NCBI GenBank assembly: GCA_965200505.1
Contig: OZ241343.1
Span: forward strand, 186,001 to 250,000
Length of the DNA: 64,000 bases
DNA from: VXNE01 sp965200505
Lineage (GTDB): Bacteria > Pseudomonadota > Gammaproteobacteria > Pseudomonadales > Azotimanducaceae
Reading direction: 5' to 3'
The notes under the pieces are model-generated. The model saw only the letters and a program-made list of their open reading frames with translations. It made no database searches and had not been told where the DNA came from. Of this stretch, positions 6,828-15,449 are shown one piece after another. Each line of letters begins with the position of its first letter. Within the stretch, counting starts at the first letter, position 1. Both the position numbers and the translations under genes were made by a program.

Positions 6828-8483
6828 ATGAATCAGCGATTCCGGCCGCCGGTGCTCATCATTGGCGCCGGTGCAGCAGGCTTGGCCGCCGCCTTGCGGT
6901 TGGCGGAACGCACACGGGTGACGGTGCTCTCCAAGGGCCCCATCGAAGGCGGCTCGACGAACTGGGCGCAGGGCGGCATCGCCGCCGTGATGGGGCCGAA
7001 CGACTCGGTGCTGAGCCATGTGCGCGACACCGTTCGCGCCGGCGCCGGCCTCTGCGACGAAGCCATAGTGAAGTTCGTCGTCGAGCGTGGCCCAGCCGCC
7101 ATCGAACGGTTGCTCGGCTACGGCTTGGCGCCGGATGTGCGCGATCCGGGCAGCGGCCAATTCCACTTGACGCGCGAGGGCGGCCACAGCCGGCGCCGGG
7201 TGCTGCATGTCGCCGACCGCACCGGCCAAGCCATGGAACATGCGCTGGCGGAACAGGCCGCGGCGCACCCGAACATCACCCTCCTGCCGGATCGGGTGGT
7301 GATCGATGTGATCACGGCCGGCAAGCTGGGGCGGCGACCAGACCGAGTGGCCGGCGCTTACGTCTATGACGGCGCCAATGATCGGGTGGAGCTCCTTCGC
7401 GCCCCCTTCGTGGTGCTCGCCACCGGCGGCGCCAGCAAGGTCTATCTCTACACCAGCAACCCGGACGGCGCCACGGGCGACGGCATCGCCATCGCTTGGC
7501 GCGCCGGCTGCCGCGTCGGCAACATGGAGTTCAACCAGTTCCACCCCACGTGCCTCTACCATCCCCACGCCAAGTCATTCCTCATCTCGGAGGCGGTGCG
7601 CGGCGAGGGCGGGCGCCTGCTGCTGCCAAACGGCGAGCGCTTCATGGAACGCTTCGACCCGCGTTTGGAACTTGCCTCCCGGGACGTCGTCGCGCGGGCC
7701 ATTGACCATGAAATGAAGCGGCTCGGCATGGATTGCGTCCATCTCGACATCAGCCATCGGCCGCGGCAGCTCATCGAGGCTCGCTTTCCGACCATCCAAG
7801 CCCGCTGCCTGGAGTTGGGCATCGACATGACCCGCGAACCGATCCCGGTGGTGCCGGCCGCCCACTACACCTGCGGTGGCGTCATCGTTGACCGACACGG
7901 CGCCACGGATGTGCCGGGGCTCTACGCCATCGGCGAAACGGCCTGCACCGGCTTGCACGGCGCCAACCGCCTCGCCAGCAATTCCCTGCTCGAGTGCATG
8001 GTGTTCGCCGATGCCGCCAGCGAGCACATCGCCGCGTCGCTCAGCGCGGCGGCGCCGGCCCTGCCGCCACTCGCCGAGTGGGATGAAAGCCGCGTGACGG
8101 ATTCGGACGAAAACGTCGTCCTTTCGCACAACTGGGACGAGCTGCGGCGGTTCATGTGGGACTACATGGGCATCGTGCGCACCAACAAGCGGCTCATGCG
8201 GGCGCGGCGGCGCATCGATCTGCTGAAGCAGGAAGTCCACGACCACTACGCCAACCACCGCGTGTCGAGCGACCTCATCGAGCTGCGCAACCTCATCCAT
8301 GTGGCCGAGCTGATGGTGCGCTGCGCCAGCGGACGCCGGGAGAGCCGCGGGCTGCATTACACGTTGGACTATCCGGCACCGTTGCCCCACGCCGTGCCGA
8401 GCGTCCTGCACCCAGCCGGAGACCCGTTGGACGTGCTTCAGCCGCCGGCGAGGGCGGCGCGGCGGAGGCGGGCGAAGTCCTGA
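6828..8483 (+). CDS. nadB: L-aspartate oxidase
   Basis: 551 residues, a normal length for NadB. It oxidises L-aspartate to iminoaspartate, using O2 or fumarate, in the first step of NAD synthesis. Seen: the N-terminal FAD site GAGAAGLAAALR, the substrate segment NWAQGGIAAV, FNQFHPTCLY, SEAVRGEGG, the HYTCGG active-site loop and GLYAIGETA with the GANRLASNSLLE segment. The C-terminal helical domain ends with the SRGLHYTLDYP motif. The start is the ATG 6 nt after a TATACT -10 element, so the mRNA is probably leaderless. The 3' end overlaps the convergent ygfX-like gene by 46 nt. Confidence 0.97.
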   Translation: MNQRFRPPVLIIGAGAAGLAAALRLAERTRVTVLSKGPIEGGSTNWAQGGIAAVMGPNDSVLSHVRDTVRAGAGLCDEAIVKFVVERGPAAIERLLGYGLAPDVRDPGSGQFHLTREGGHSRRRVLHVADRTGQAMEHALAEQAAAHPNITLLPDRVVIDVITAGKLGRRPDRVAGAYVYDGANDRVELLRAPFVVLATGGASKVYLYTSNPDGATGDGIAIAWRAGCRVGNMEFNQFHPTCLYHPHAKSFLISEAVRGEGGRLLLPNGERFMERFDPRLELASRDVVARAIDHEMKRLGMDCVHLDISHRPRQLIEARFPTIQARCLELGIDMTREPIPVVPAAHYTCGGVIVDRHGATDVPGLYAIGETACTGLHGANRLASNSLLECMVFADAASEHIAASLSAAAPALPPLAEWDESRVTDSDENVVLSHNWDELRRFMWDYMGIVRTNKRLMRARRRIDLLKQEVHDHYANHRVSSDLIELRNLIHVAELMVRCASGRRESRGLHYTLDYPAPLPHAVPSVLHPAGDPLDVLQPPARAARRRRAKS

Positions 8484-8758
8484 GGCGAGAGACGCCCCCG
8501 CCGCACAGGCAGAACGCGCCGGGTGGTGGGGATGACGAGCCATCGCTCCGTCATCCAGCAAGGCCCGCGCAGGCGCAGCACGGCATCCCCCCGCCGCACC
8601 TCGATGGCGTCCGCAAAGACCAACAGCAGGTAGCGCTCGGCGGGATTCGCCGACAGCGTCTTCACGGCGCACCTCACGGCCACGGCGACGGCCCACCAAG
8701 GCGACACGAGGGCGGCCAAGGCCGTGCCCACCAAGGCGTGCAACGCCACCACCGCCAC
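8438..8758 (-). CDS. YgfX-like (CptA) inner membrane protein
   Basis: About 106 residues from the GTG at 8758. It starts with a pair of hydrophobic segments (VVALHALVGTALAALVSPWW), then a C-terminal domain with VRCAVKTL, LLLVFADAIEV and WLVIPTTRRVLPVR, ending FARLRRAAL. This matches the layout of YgfX, encoded directly after sdhE in Gammaproteobacteria. Family members have been linked to cell-division and flavinylation phenotypes. The start is uncertain because no ATG, GTG or TTG is visible between the sdhE stop and 8758, and that stretch remains open in frame. Confidence 0.65.
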   Translation of the reverse strand: MAVVALHALVGTALAALVSPWWAVAVAVRCAVKTLSANPAERYLLLVFADAIEVRRGDAVLRLRGPCWMTERWLVIPTTRRVLPVRRGRLSPQDFARLRRAALAGG

Positions 8759-8810
8759 GAACCACTCGTAGCCGAGCGTCCAAGGAATGGCGTGACGCGC
8801 CCGAGCGCCG

Positions 8811-9062
8811 TCAGCGCCCGCCGGCGGCGGCGCGGACCCGTTCGACGATGGCGGCGAGGCGGGTGTCCGGCTCGCGGCGCCCCTGCAGCCAATCCAAGAT
8901 CTGCCAATCATCGCAGCGCAGCAACTCCGCGTAGGCGACCCGTTCCGCACGCGGCAGCCGCCCGAACTCGCGTTCCGCGAACGGCACCAAGTAAAGGTCG
9001 AGCTCCAACATGCCGCGCCGGCTGCGCCACCGCGCCATCGCGCCAGCGGCGTCCTTCACCAC
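8811..9062 (-). CDS. sdhE: FAD assembly factor SdhE
   Basis: 83 residues from GTG. It promotes covalent attachment of FAD to succinate dehydrogenase and fumarate reductase flavoproteins. The diagnostic RRGMLELD segment (RGxxE motif) is at residues 15-22, followed by LLRCDDWQILDWLQG as in E. coli SdhE. The GTG start gives the usual 14-residue lead before RRGM; an ATG 8 codons later is a weaker alternative. It is divergent from ygfZ with 36 nt between starts and is followed by the ygfX-like gene. Confidence 0.93.
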   Translation of the reverse strand: MVKDAAGAMARWRSRRGMLELDLYLVPFAEREFGRLPRAERVAYAELLRCDDWQILDWLQGRREPDTRLAAIVERVRAAAGGR

Positions 9063-9086
9063 GGCCGCGGGCCGCCGCCGGCCTTG

Positions 9087-9092
9087 TAAACT
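9087..9092 (+). promoter_or_regulatory. -10 element (TAAACT) of ygfZ
   Basis: TAAACT ends 6 nt before the GTG start of ygfZ. As at nadB, this predicts a leaderless transcript. Confidence 0.5.
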
Positions 9093-9098
9093 AAGCGG

Positions 9099-9857
9099 GT
9101 GGTCTCACCTGCCATCCATTCCGCTCCCCCGCTCGCCAAGCTCTCGCTGGTCGGCGCAGACGCGCAGAGCTTCATGCAAGGTTACGTCACTTCCGACCTG
9201 GACGCCCTAGCCGAGGACACCGCGGTGCCCACCGCGTGCTGCAACATCAAGGGGCGCGTGTTGGCCAATGGCTGGGCGGCCGGCCGCGCGGACGCGGTAC
9301 ACCTCTTTGTGCATGAAAGCGTGGCGGAAGCGTTGGCAGCCCACTTGGCCAAATATCTGGTGTTCGCCAAATGCTCGCTTGAGCGTGATGCCCGGGGTTT
9401 CGCCATTGCGGACGCGCCGGCCGCCGGCGCCATCGCGCTCGAGCCATTCGGCGCCTTTCTCACGCCGGCTGGCGAGGATGGGTGCCCAGCGCTCGATCGA
9501 CGCTGCATTGACGCCGGGTTCGGCATCGTCAGCGCCCCGCTGGCCGAGAAGTTCCTGCCGCAGATGCTGGGCCTCGCGGACATCGGCGCCGTGAGCTTTG
9601 CCAAGGGCTGTTATCTGGGCCAAGAGGTGGTGGCACGGGCGCAGCACTTGGGCGAAGTGAAGCGGCGTCTTGCCCGCTTCCGCTGGCGTGGTGTACTGCC
9701 GGCCGCCGGCGCCACGACCACGCCGGCCGGCACGATCGTCCACGCCGCCGCGGAATCCGACGATGCCGGCCTGGCGCTCGTCGTCACCGCGGCGGGTGAT
9801 GTGCCGTTGCGCGGCTCGGGCTTCGACTTGACGCCGGTGGCTGAAGCGCCCGCATAG
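9099..9857 (+). CDS. ygfZ: Folate-binding protein YgfZ (Fe-S cluster maintenance)
   Basis: 252 residues, GTG start. It belongs to the GcvT-like folate-binding family that supports assembly or repair of some Fe-S enzymes. The signature KGCYLGQEVVAR with its reactive Cys is at about residues 168-179. The N-terminal LVGADAQSFMQGYVTSDL and CCNIKGRVLANGW segments are typical of the folate-binding fold. It is smaller than E. coli YgfZ (326 residues), as in many Gammaproteobacteria. It is divergently transcribed from sdhE. Confidence 0.95.
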   Translation: MVSPAIHSAPPLAKLSLVGADAQSFMQGYVTSDLDALAEDTAVPTACCNIKGRVLANGWAAGRADAVHLFVHESVAEALAAHLAKYLVFAKCSLERDARGFAIADAPAAGAIALEPFGAFLTPAGEDGCPALDRRCIDAGFGIVSAPLAEKFLPQMLGLADIGAVSFAKGCYLGQEVVARAQHLGEVKRRLARFRWRGVLPAAGATTTPAGTIVHAAAESDDAGLALVVTAAGDVPLRGSGFDLTPVAEAPA

Positions 9858-9903
9858 CCAAAGCCGCGTCACCCTGCTCGCGCCACCCCTGCCGACGGAG
9901 GCG

Positions 9904-12021
9904 TCAACCACCCGGCGGCTTCGGCTTCGCCTCCAACGTGGCGAAGTGATCCAGATAGGCCCGGTAGCGGTGGCGGATCTCGCTCACATAGCGCACCGGT
10001 TCGCTGCCCCGCACGTAGCCATGCACGGCTTGGCCGGCATAGCGGTCTTCCGATAGCAGCAACATGGCGTTCTCCACGTTGTCGAACCAACGGCCCGCGT
10101 CCAAGCCCTGCTCCGCGGCGAGGCGGCGGGCGTCGCGCACATGCCCCACGCCGGCGTTGTACGCCGCCAAGGCGAACCAATGCCGCTCGCCCCGCGGCAG
10201 GGACGCGAAACGATCCCGCGTCCACGCGAGGTAGCGCACACCGGCGGTGACGCCGGCCGCGGGTTCCGCCAAACGTTCCGGTGCCACGCCCACTTCTTGG
10301 GCCGTGCGCGGCAACACCTGCATCAGCCCGCGGGCGCCGGCGAACGACACCTGCGTGGGGTCGAAGCCGCTCTCTTGGTACATCTGCGACACCAGGAGGC
10401 GCCAATCGAAGCCATGTTCCTCGGCGGCGGCGCGAATGAGGCCGTCGTAGGGAGATAGGGTCTCCCCCTCCACCCGATGCTCGCGCTGGCGGCGCATCCG
10501 CCGTTCGTTGCGGAAGTACTTGTTGCGCAACACGTTGTATTCGTAGCCGCGGTAGCGTTCCTTGATGAATTGGTTGAGGGCGGCGAGCAGTTGCGGCTGA
10601 TCTGGGCGCAGCACCCAGCCCAGAGACCGCTCCGGGTCGAGTCGGGGGCCGATGTGGAGCCGTTCGTCGAACGCGGCTTCGACTTCGGCAACATGGCTGT
10701 CTGCCAGCGTGAGGTCCAACTCGCCGCGCCCCACGCGCTCGATCAAGGCTGGCGAGGCGATGTCCACCAGATCGATTTCGATGCCGACGTCGGGGGACAG
10801 GCCGCGCAGCGTTTCCGCGAAGCTGGTGCCGGCCTGCACCGTCACCCGCCGGCCCCGGAGCCCCGCCAAAGTGTCCACGGGCGTTCGACCCACAAACACC
10901 TCCCGCACCGGCAGGTACGGCTCGCTGAACGTCAGCCCGGCGCCGACGCGGCTCTCCGTGATGGTGACGCCGGCGGAGACGAGGTCGCCACGCCCCGCTG
11001 TCAGCCACGGCTGCAAATCGGCGCGGTGGGGCGCCACGACGGTTTCGAGCACCACGCCCTGGCTATCCGCGAACGCCTTCACCAGCTCGTATTCGAAGCC
11101 GATCAACTCACCCTGCCACAGGTAGTAGGTGGCGGGGCCGTTCAGGGTGAGCATCCGCAGGCGGCCGTTGCGCCGAATCTCCGCGAGATCGCGCCGCGCG
11201 GCCACGTCGTCTCCGGCGAGATGAGCTTCCTCGATGAAGGCGTTCAGGGCGCCGAGCAGCTTCAGGTTGTCGTGGCGCACGGCCCAAGCGTGTTGCCTGG
11301 CGTCCGGCAACTCGCCCAGTTGGCGAACGAACTCGCTGGCCGCCACGAGCGGACGCGCCACCACCGCATCCATGATGGTCGCGTCGAACTCGCCAGCCTC
11401 CAATGCCTGCAGCACCTCGGCCGGGTCCATCCCGGCGCGCAGCACCGTGAGCGGGGCGTTGGGGAAGTGCGCCGCCACGGATTCCACATAGGCCGTTGCC
11501 GCCGGCACACCGAAGCGCAGCGTTGCCAGCACCGGCATCGTCGCCTCTTCCGCGGTGATGGCATCGGCACCGGCCGAACCGACGATCCACTCCCGCGTCG
11601 TCGTGAGCGGCGTGGTGAAGGCGACCTCGCGGCGCCGCGAATCCGTCACCGTGAGGTTCGCCACCGCCACGTCCGCAAGCCCATCGCGCACCGCCGGAAT
11701 CAATTCATGGAAGCCATCTACGACGCGCCACTCCACCGCAAGCCCACGCTGCGCCGCGAACCGCTCGGCCAACTCGCGGTAGCGCTCCGCCGGCAAGCCT
11801 TGGCGCGGCAAGGTGTCGAACCCCTGCCAGCGCCGCCGCGCCAAACGCAACACGCCGGTCTTGGCGATGGCGTCCAAGTCGTCCGTGGCCCGTGCCGGCC
11901 CGGTGACGGCCGCTTGGCCATCGTCCGGTTGCGGCGCATCCGAGCAGGCGACGAGCGCGAGCGCCAACGCCACGGCCATCGCGCGAGCGCCGCAGCGCCC
12001 ACATTGCCGGAGCGCCCTCAT
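9904..12021 (-). CDS. MltF-like lytic transglycosylase with two solute-binding domains
   Basis: 705 residues. A lipoprotein signal peptide (lipobox LVAC, lipidated Cys26) places it in the outer membrane. Two consecutive family-3 solute-binding domains follow, about residues 50-275 and 285-505. The second is the better conserved (YYLWQGELIGFEYELVKAFA, then TFSEPYLPVREVFVG). A C-terminal SLT domain (about 525-670) has QMYQESGFDP with the catalytic Glu, ARGLMQVLP and AAYNAGVGH. Standard MltF has one solute-binding domain and about 500 residues, so this one carries an extra sensing domain. It probably cleaves peptidoglycan under control of a ligand bound in the periplasm. Confidence 0.9.
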   Translation of the reverse strand: MRALRQCGRCGARAMAVALALALVACSDAPQPDDGQAAVTGPARATDDLDAIAKTGVLRLARRRWQGFDTLPRQGLPAERYRELAERFAAQRGLAVEWRVVDGFHELIPAVRDGLADVAVANLTVTDSRRREVAFTTPLTTTREWIVGSAGADAITAEEATMPVLATLRFGVPAATAYVESVAAHFPNAPLTVLRAGMDPAEVLQALEAGEFDATIMDAVVARPLVAASEFVRQLGELPDARQHAWAVRHDNLKLLGALNAFIEEAHLAGDDVAARRDLAEIRRNGRLRMLTLNGPATYYLWQGELIGFEYELVKAFADSQGVVLETVVAPHRADLQPWLTAGRGDLVSAGVTITESRVGAGLTFSEPYLPVREVFVGRTPVDTLAGLRGRRVTVQAGTSFAETLRGLSPDVGIEIDLVDIASPALIERVGRGELDLTLADSHVAEVEAAFDERLHIGPRLDPERSLGWVLRPDQPQLLAALNQFIKERYRGYEYNVLRNKYFRNERRMRRQREHRVEGETLSPYDGLIRAAAEEHGFDWRLLVSQMYQESGFDPTQVSFAGARGLMQVLPRTAQEVGVAPERLAEPAAGVTAGVRYLAWTRDRFASLPRGERHWFALAAYNAGVGHVRDARRLAAEQGLDAGRWFDNVENAMLLLSEDRYAGQAVHGYVRGSEPVRYVSEIRHRYRAYLDHFATLEAKPKPPGG

Positions 12022-12023
12022 CC

Positions 12024-12614
12024 TTAGGTTGCCGCCCGGTCGAGTTGGGAGGGGCGCGGCGAGAACAGCGGCTCATCATCGCCCACCGGCACGCGGGGCG
12101 GCGGTTCGCCCTCCCAGACCGGCAGTTCCCGCGCCACCGACCACGGCCTGCCATGCCCGCGGGTCAACACGACGAAGAACGCCCGGTCGTGTTTGGCGAA
12201 AACTTCAACGCATACCAGCGCCTCGCGCTCCATCATGCCGACCCGCGAGATGGCCACCACCGGCCGGCCGATGGCGCCGGCGAGCAACGCCGGCGGCAGG
12301 CTCGCGTGTTCCGGAGGCGGCAGCTTCACGGAGCCGATGCCAGCCAAGTCCAACGCTTGCGCCGCAGCCCCATTCGCGTCCACAAACCGACCGAAAAGCG
12401 CCGCCGGCAGCGATGCCTTGGCAATACCGCCGCTGCGGCAATCGGATGGCTCACTCACCGCCACCACGTCCCCCATCGGCGCCAGCACCTGCCGCGCCAA
12501 GCCAGCCATCACCTCGGCTTCGAGCGGTGCCGGCAAAGCACCGGGCCGCAGCAGCAGGATGCCGGTCGCCGCAGCCAAGGCCAAACCGCCCAGCCACGCG
12601 ATGCGCCGTTTCAT
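12024..12614 (-). CDS. Hypothetical membrane-anchored protein
   Basis: 196 residues, not recognised. One N-terminal hydrophobic helix (about residues 8-24, GGLALAAATGILLL) after KRR suggests a signal anchor with a periplasmic body. The body has two Cys (SDCRSGG and LVCVEVF) that could form a disulfide. The start at MKRRIAW is chosen because it directly precedes the helix, although the frame is open into the upstream CoA-transferase gene. It lies between the CoA-transferase (55 nt upstream) and the MltF-like gene (2 nt downstream), in the same orientation. Confidence 0.6.
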   Translation of the reverse strand: MKRRIAWLGGLALAAATGILLLRPGALPAPLEAEVMAGLARQVLAPMGDVVAVSEPSDCRSGGIAKASLPAALFGRFVDANGAAAQALDLAGIGSVKLPPPEHASLPPALLAGAIGRPVVAISRVGMMEREALVCVEVFAKHDRAFFVVLTRGHGRPWSVARELPVWEGEPPPRVPVGDDEPLFSPRPSQLDRAAT

Positions 12615-12669
12615 GTGGCGTTGCCACGCGGTGCGGTCGAACCCGTCCGGTGCCGGGGTTTGGCGTCGC

Positions 12670-14973
12670 TCATAACGCGGCTTGCAGGGCCGCGCCACGC
12701 TCCAGGAGGTCTGCGACGGCGTCGTCCGCGTACCCAAGTTCGGTCAAGAGGCGCTCGGTGTGCTCGCCGGCGAGGCAGGCGCCGGCATAGCAGCCGCCAC
12801 GCTCGAAGCGCACGATCGGGCCTTGGCGCGGATACTCGCCCAGCTGCGCATGGGGCGCATCGACCACCAGTTCTTCGCCCCGCGCGGCGGGGTCGCGCAG
12901 CAGGAACTGCGCCGGCCAATGGGCATCCGCACGGACGCAAACGACGCCGCCGGCGGTGAGGCGCCGTTCCCAAACGTCCGCGTCTTCGGTGCGGAACATC
13001 GCCTCCGCCGCCGCTTCGTCGGCGACGCCGAGGCGCGCCCAATCCGCATCGCTCGCCACATGCAGGAACACCCATCCCGCCTTGCACTCGTAGAGCCGGC
13101 AACGCGGCCCCAGCCCCAAGATGTCGGCATCGACGCGCGGCCGGTCGGGCTTCCCTGGGTAGCTCAGAAAATCGTCCCAGTTAGCGTAGGCGTTGGCGCC
13201 CAACATATCAACGAAGATCTCTTGGCCTTGCCCGGTGGCTTCGCGGGCGAGCAGACCCAAGGTGGCTGCCGTCGCCACGACCATCGATGTGTTGGGGTCT
13301 GGGCTCACCTCGTTGGCCCGGAACAGGGCCCGCGCGACTTCGCGGATGGCCTCCAAAGACATGGGCCCGTCCTCCGGCAAACCGCCCATCTGCCACACCA
13401 CGCCGCCGAGCGCGGCGCCGGGGATGGGATGCGTCGAGGGCCGCTTGGCACCCGGCCCCTTGCGGCCATAGCCGTTCGCCGACAGGTAGATGAGGCGCGG
13501 GTTGTCGGTGCGGAGCGCGGCGTAATCGATGCCCAGCTTCCGCGGCACACCCGGCCGGTAGTTGTGGATGAAGACGTCCGCGCGGGCGGCGAGTTGCCGC
13601 GCCACACGCTGGCCGGCGGGAGATTTCAAGTCCAGGCAGATGCTCTCCTTGCCGGTGTTGCACCGCATGGCGCCGGTGCCATGCATCATGTCGCGGAACG
13701 GATCGCCGGCCAGCGGTTCGATCTTGATGACGCGGGCGCCCAAGTCCGCCAACGTGGAAGCGCCGAGCGGCGCCGCGATGATGGTCGCCGCCTCCACCAC
13801 CGTGATGCCGGCCAGGGGCCGCCCGCCGGCGGTGCCCGAGCGCCCGGCGGATGTGGCGAACGGCCGACCACGTCGGCTGGCGTTCGCCAAGTCGATGCGC
13901 TTAGCGGCGCCGCCCGGCCGCCCCGGCGTTGCCGTAAGGTCTGCCACCGGGCCAAGCTGGATGCCGCCGTCCACAGCGGCGGCGTGGCCGTTGGCGACGA
14001 TGTCCGGATCACGCAGCGCCGCTTGGGTGGTTTGGTATTGGTGGGCGACCACGCCGCCATTGCGGATGAAGACGTCCATCCATTCGTTGGCCGGCTTCGT
14101 TTCGATGCGGCGCAGCATCGCATCCCGGAACGGCTCCAAACCAGCGTCGCCCTCCGTGGGCACGCCGCCGGCCGGGGCGTCGATGCCGGCGGCGGCGAGG
14201 AAGTTCTTGAGCAGGTGCGGGAGCAGGTTGCCGAACTGGAGCCACCGGCCGTCCTCGGCGCGGGCCGCGTGATAGTAGATGCGCGGCAGCGTGGTGCGCG
14301 GATCGGTCCGCTCCCGCGGCGTGGGGATGAGGCCGCGCTCGCGCAGATGTTCCACCTGCAGGCCGCCGATGTCGTAGGCGAGCAAGCCACGCATGAGCGA
14401 CGTGTCGAACGCCCCGCCCTGGCCGGTTGAGCGCCGCTTCAAGAGGCTGGCGAGAAGCGCCGCCGCCACCCCCTGCGAGACGGCATGGGTCGCCACCTGC
14501 AATGCCGCGTAGCAGGGCCCGGCGCGTTGGGCGATGCCTTCGAGGCTCATCATGCGGCCGAACTTCGCCGCCACCGCCGGCTCCACCAGCGGGTAGTCCT
14601 GGTACGGCCCGTCCTCGCCAAACCCGGACACCGCGCCGTAGATGAGTTCCCGCCGCTCGGCGGCGAGGGCCTCGTAGCTCAAACCCAGTTGCTGCCGGCG
14701 CGCCTTGGGCAGCGTCGTGACCACGGCGTCCGCGGTTTGCAGGATGGCGGCGCGCAAGGCGGCGAGTTCGGCCGGATCGTCGAAGTCCACAGTCAGCAGC
14801 GATTTGCCCCGCTGCCACATGCGCACCGAAGGCATGGCACGGTGCGGGTCGCCGGTGGGGGGTTCCACCTTGATGACCTCGGCGCCGAAGTCCGCAAGGA
14901 TCATCGTGGCCAGCCCCGTGACGGGGCCCTCGCCCAAGTCGAAGATGCGGAAGGCGGCGAGGGGCTCGCTCAT
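12670..14973 (-). CDS. Fused two-domain class III CoA-transferase (CaiB/BaiF type)
   Basis: 767 residues made of two CaiB/BaiF domains in tandem (about 1-375 and 390-767). Class III enzymes move CoA between carboxylic acids through an aspartyl-CoA thioester. Both halves have the start signature (FRIFDLGEGPVTGLATMILADFG and ITVVEAATIIAAPLGASTLA). Both retain the KVEPPTGDP or KIEPLAGDPFR nucleotide-binding stretch and a nucleophile-type Asp (FDTSLM and FVDMLG). Single-domain members are about 400 residues and act as interlocked dimers, so the fusion may be a covalent pseudo-dimer. The substrate cannot be told. Start at MSEPLAAF, 6 codons after an upstream in-frame ATG. Confidence 0.92.
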   Translation of the reverse strand: MSEPLAAFRIFDLGEGPVTGLATMILADFGAEVIKVEPPTGDPHRAMPSVRMWQRGKSLLTVDFDDPAELAALRAAILQTADAVVTTLPKARRQQLGLSYEALAAERRELIYGAVSGFGEDGPYQDYPLVEPAVAAKFGRMMSLEGIAQRAGPCYAALQVATHAVSQGVAAALLASLLKRRSTGQGGAFDTSLMRGLLAYDIGGLQVEHLRERGLIPTPRERTDPRTTLPRIYYHAARAEDGRWLQFGNLLPHLLKNFLAAAGIDAPAGGVPTEGDAGLEPFRDAMLRRIETKPANEWMDVFIRNGGVVAHQYQTTQAALRDPDIVANGHAAAVDGGIQLGPVADLTATPGRPGGAAKRIDLANASRRGRPFATSAGRSGTAGGRPLAGITVVEAATIIAAPLGASTLADLGARVIKIEPLAGDPFRDMMHGTGAMRCNTGKESICLDLKSPAGQRVARQLAARADVFIHNYRPGVPRKLGIDYAALRTDNPRLIYLSANGYGRKGPGAKRPSTHPIPGAALGGVVWQMGGLPEDGPMSLEAIREVARALFRANEVSPDPNTSMVVATAATLGLLAREATGQGQEIFVDMLGANAYANWDDFLSYPGKPDRPRVDADILGLGPRCRLYECKAGWVFLHVASDADWARLGVADEAAAEAMFRTEDADVWERRLTAGGVVCVRADAHWPAQFLLRDPAARGEELVVDAPHAQLGEYPRQGPIVRFERGGCYAGACLAGEHTERLLTELGYADDAVADLLERGAALQAAL

Positions 14974-15057
14974 GGACACTGGCGCCGGCACTCGGTTGCG
15001 GCGGCGATGATACGCCCTGCCCGCCAGCCGTTGTTCGGCCCAGACGCGCCATTGCGC

Positions 15058-15282
15058 TCATGACGCCTCCCTGAGCGTGTTCGCCGGCCCGCCACCCACC
15101 ACCGGCGCCTGCGCTTGTCCGCCGATCACCGGGCGCAGCGGCGTCAACACGATGGCGCCGCGCTCATCCACCGCGGCCGCCAGCTGATCGCCGATGCGTA
15201 CGCCGGCGAGGGCCAGGAGCTCTGTGTCGAGGAGGACACCGGCGCCGTCGCCGATGCCAACGATGGGGCAGGTCTTGGGCAT
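15058..15282 (-). CDS. AbrB/MazE-like antitoxin without visible toxin
   Basis: 74 residues with the SpoVT-AbrB swapped-hairpin pattern: KTCPIVGIGDGAGVLLDTEL, then AGVRIGDQLAAAVDERGAIVLTP (one beta strand, a pivot Gly, a loop and a second strand). Such proteins bind DNA as dimers and usually neutralise a PIN or MazF toxin encoded just downstream. Here the next gene in the same direction is the CoA-transferase, so this antitoxin looks solitary. The start ATG at 15282 directly precedes the fold; the frame is open to 15321. Confidence 0.75.
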   Translation of the reverse strand: MPKTCPIVGIGDGAGVLLDTELLALAGVRIGDQLAAAVDERGAIVLTPLRPVIGGQAQAPVVGGGPANTLREAS

Positions 15283-15449
15283 GAAATGGCTCGCTTCAGC
15301 CGCGCCCGAGTCGGGCGTCAACCGGAGTTAGCCTAGTTTGTGGACGACGACATCCCTAGCGACATTGCCCCGTGTGCCGGTGGGACATCGGGCCCGCGTG
15401 AAGTCAGCCGATTAGGGCCCGTTTTGTGCGTGGCGGCGCACACCGCTCC

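Larger units (their letters stand above)
6330..6959. repeat. Direct repeat copy 2: rseC plus 5' end of nadB
   Basis: Second copy of the block at 1294-1923, here continuous with the full nadB gene. Differences include a 3-nt insertion (one extra Ala codon in rseC) and clustered substitutions in the 3' end of rseC. The divergence is too great for a very recent tandem duplication. It fits acquisition from a related strain or an old event. Confidence 0.92.
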
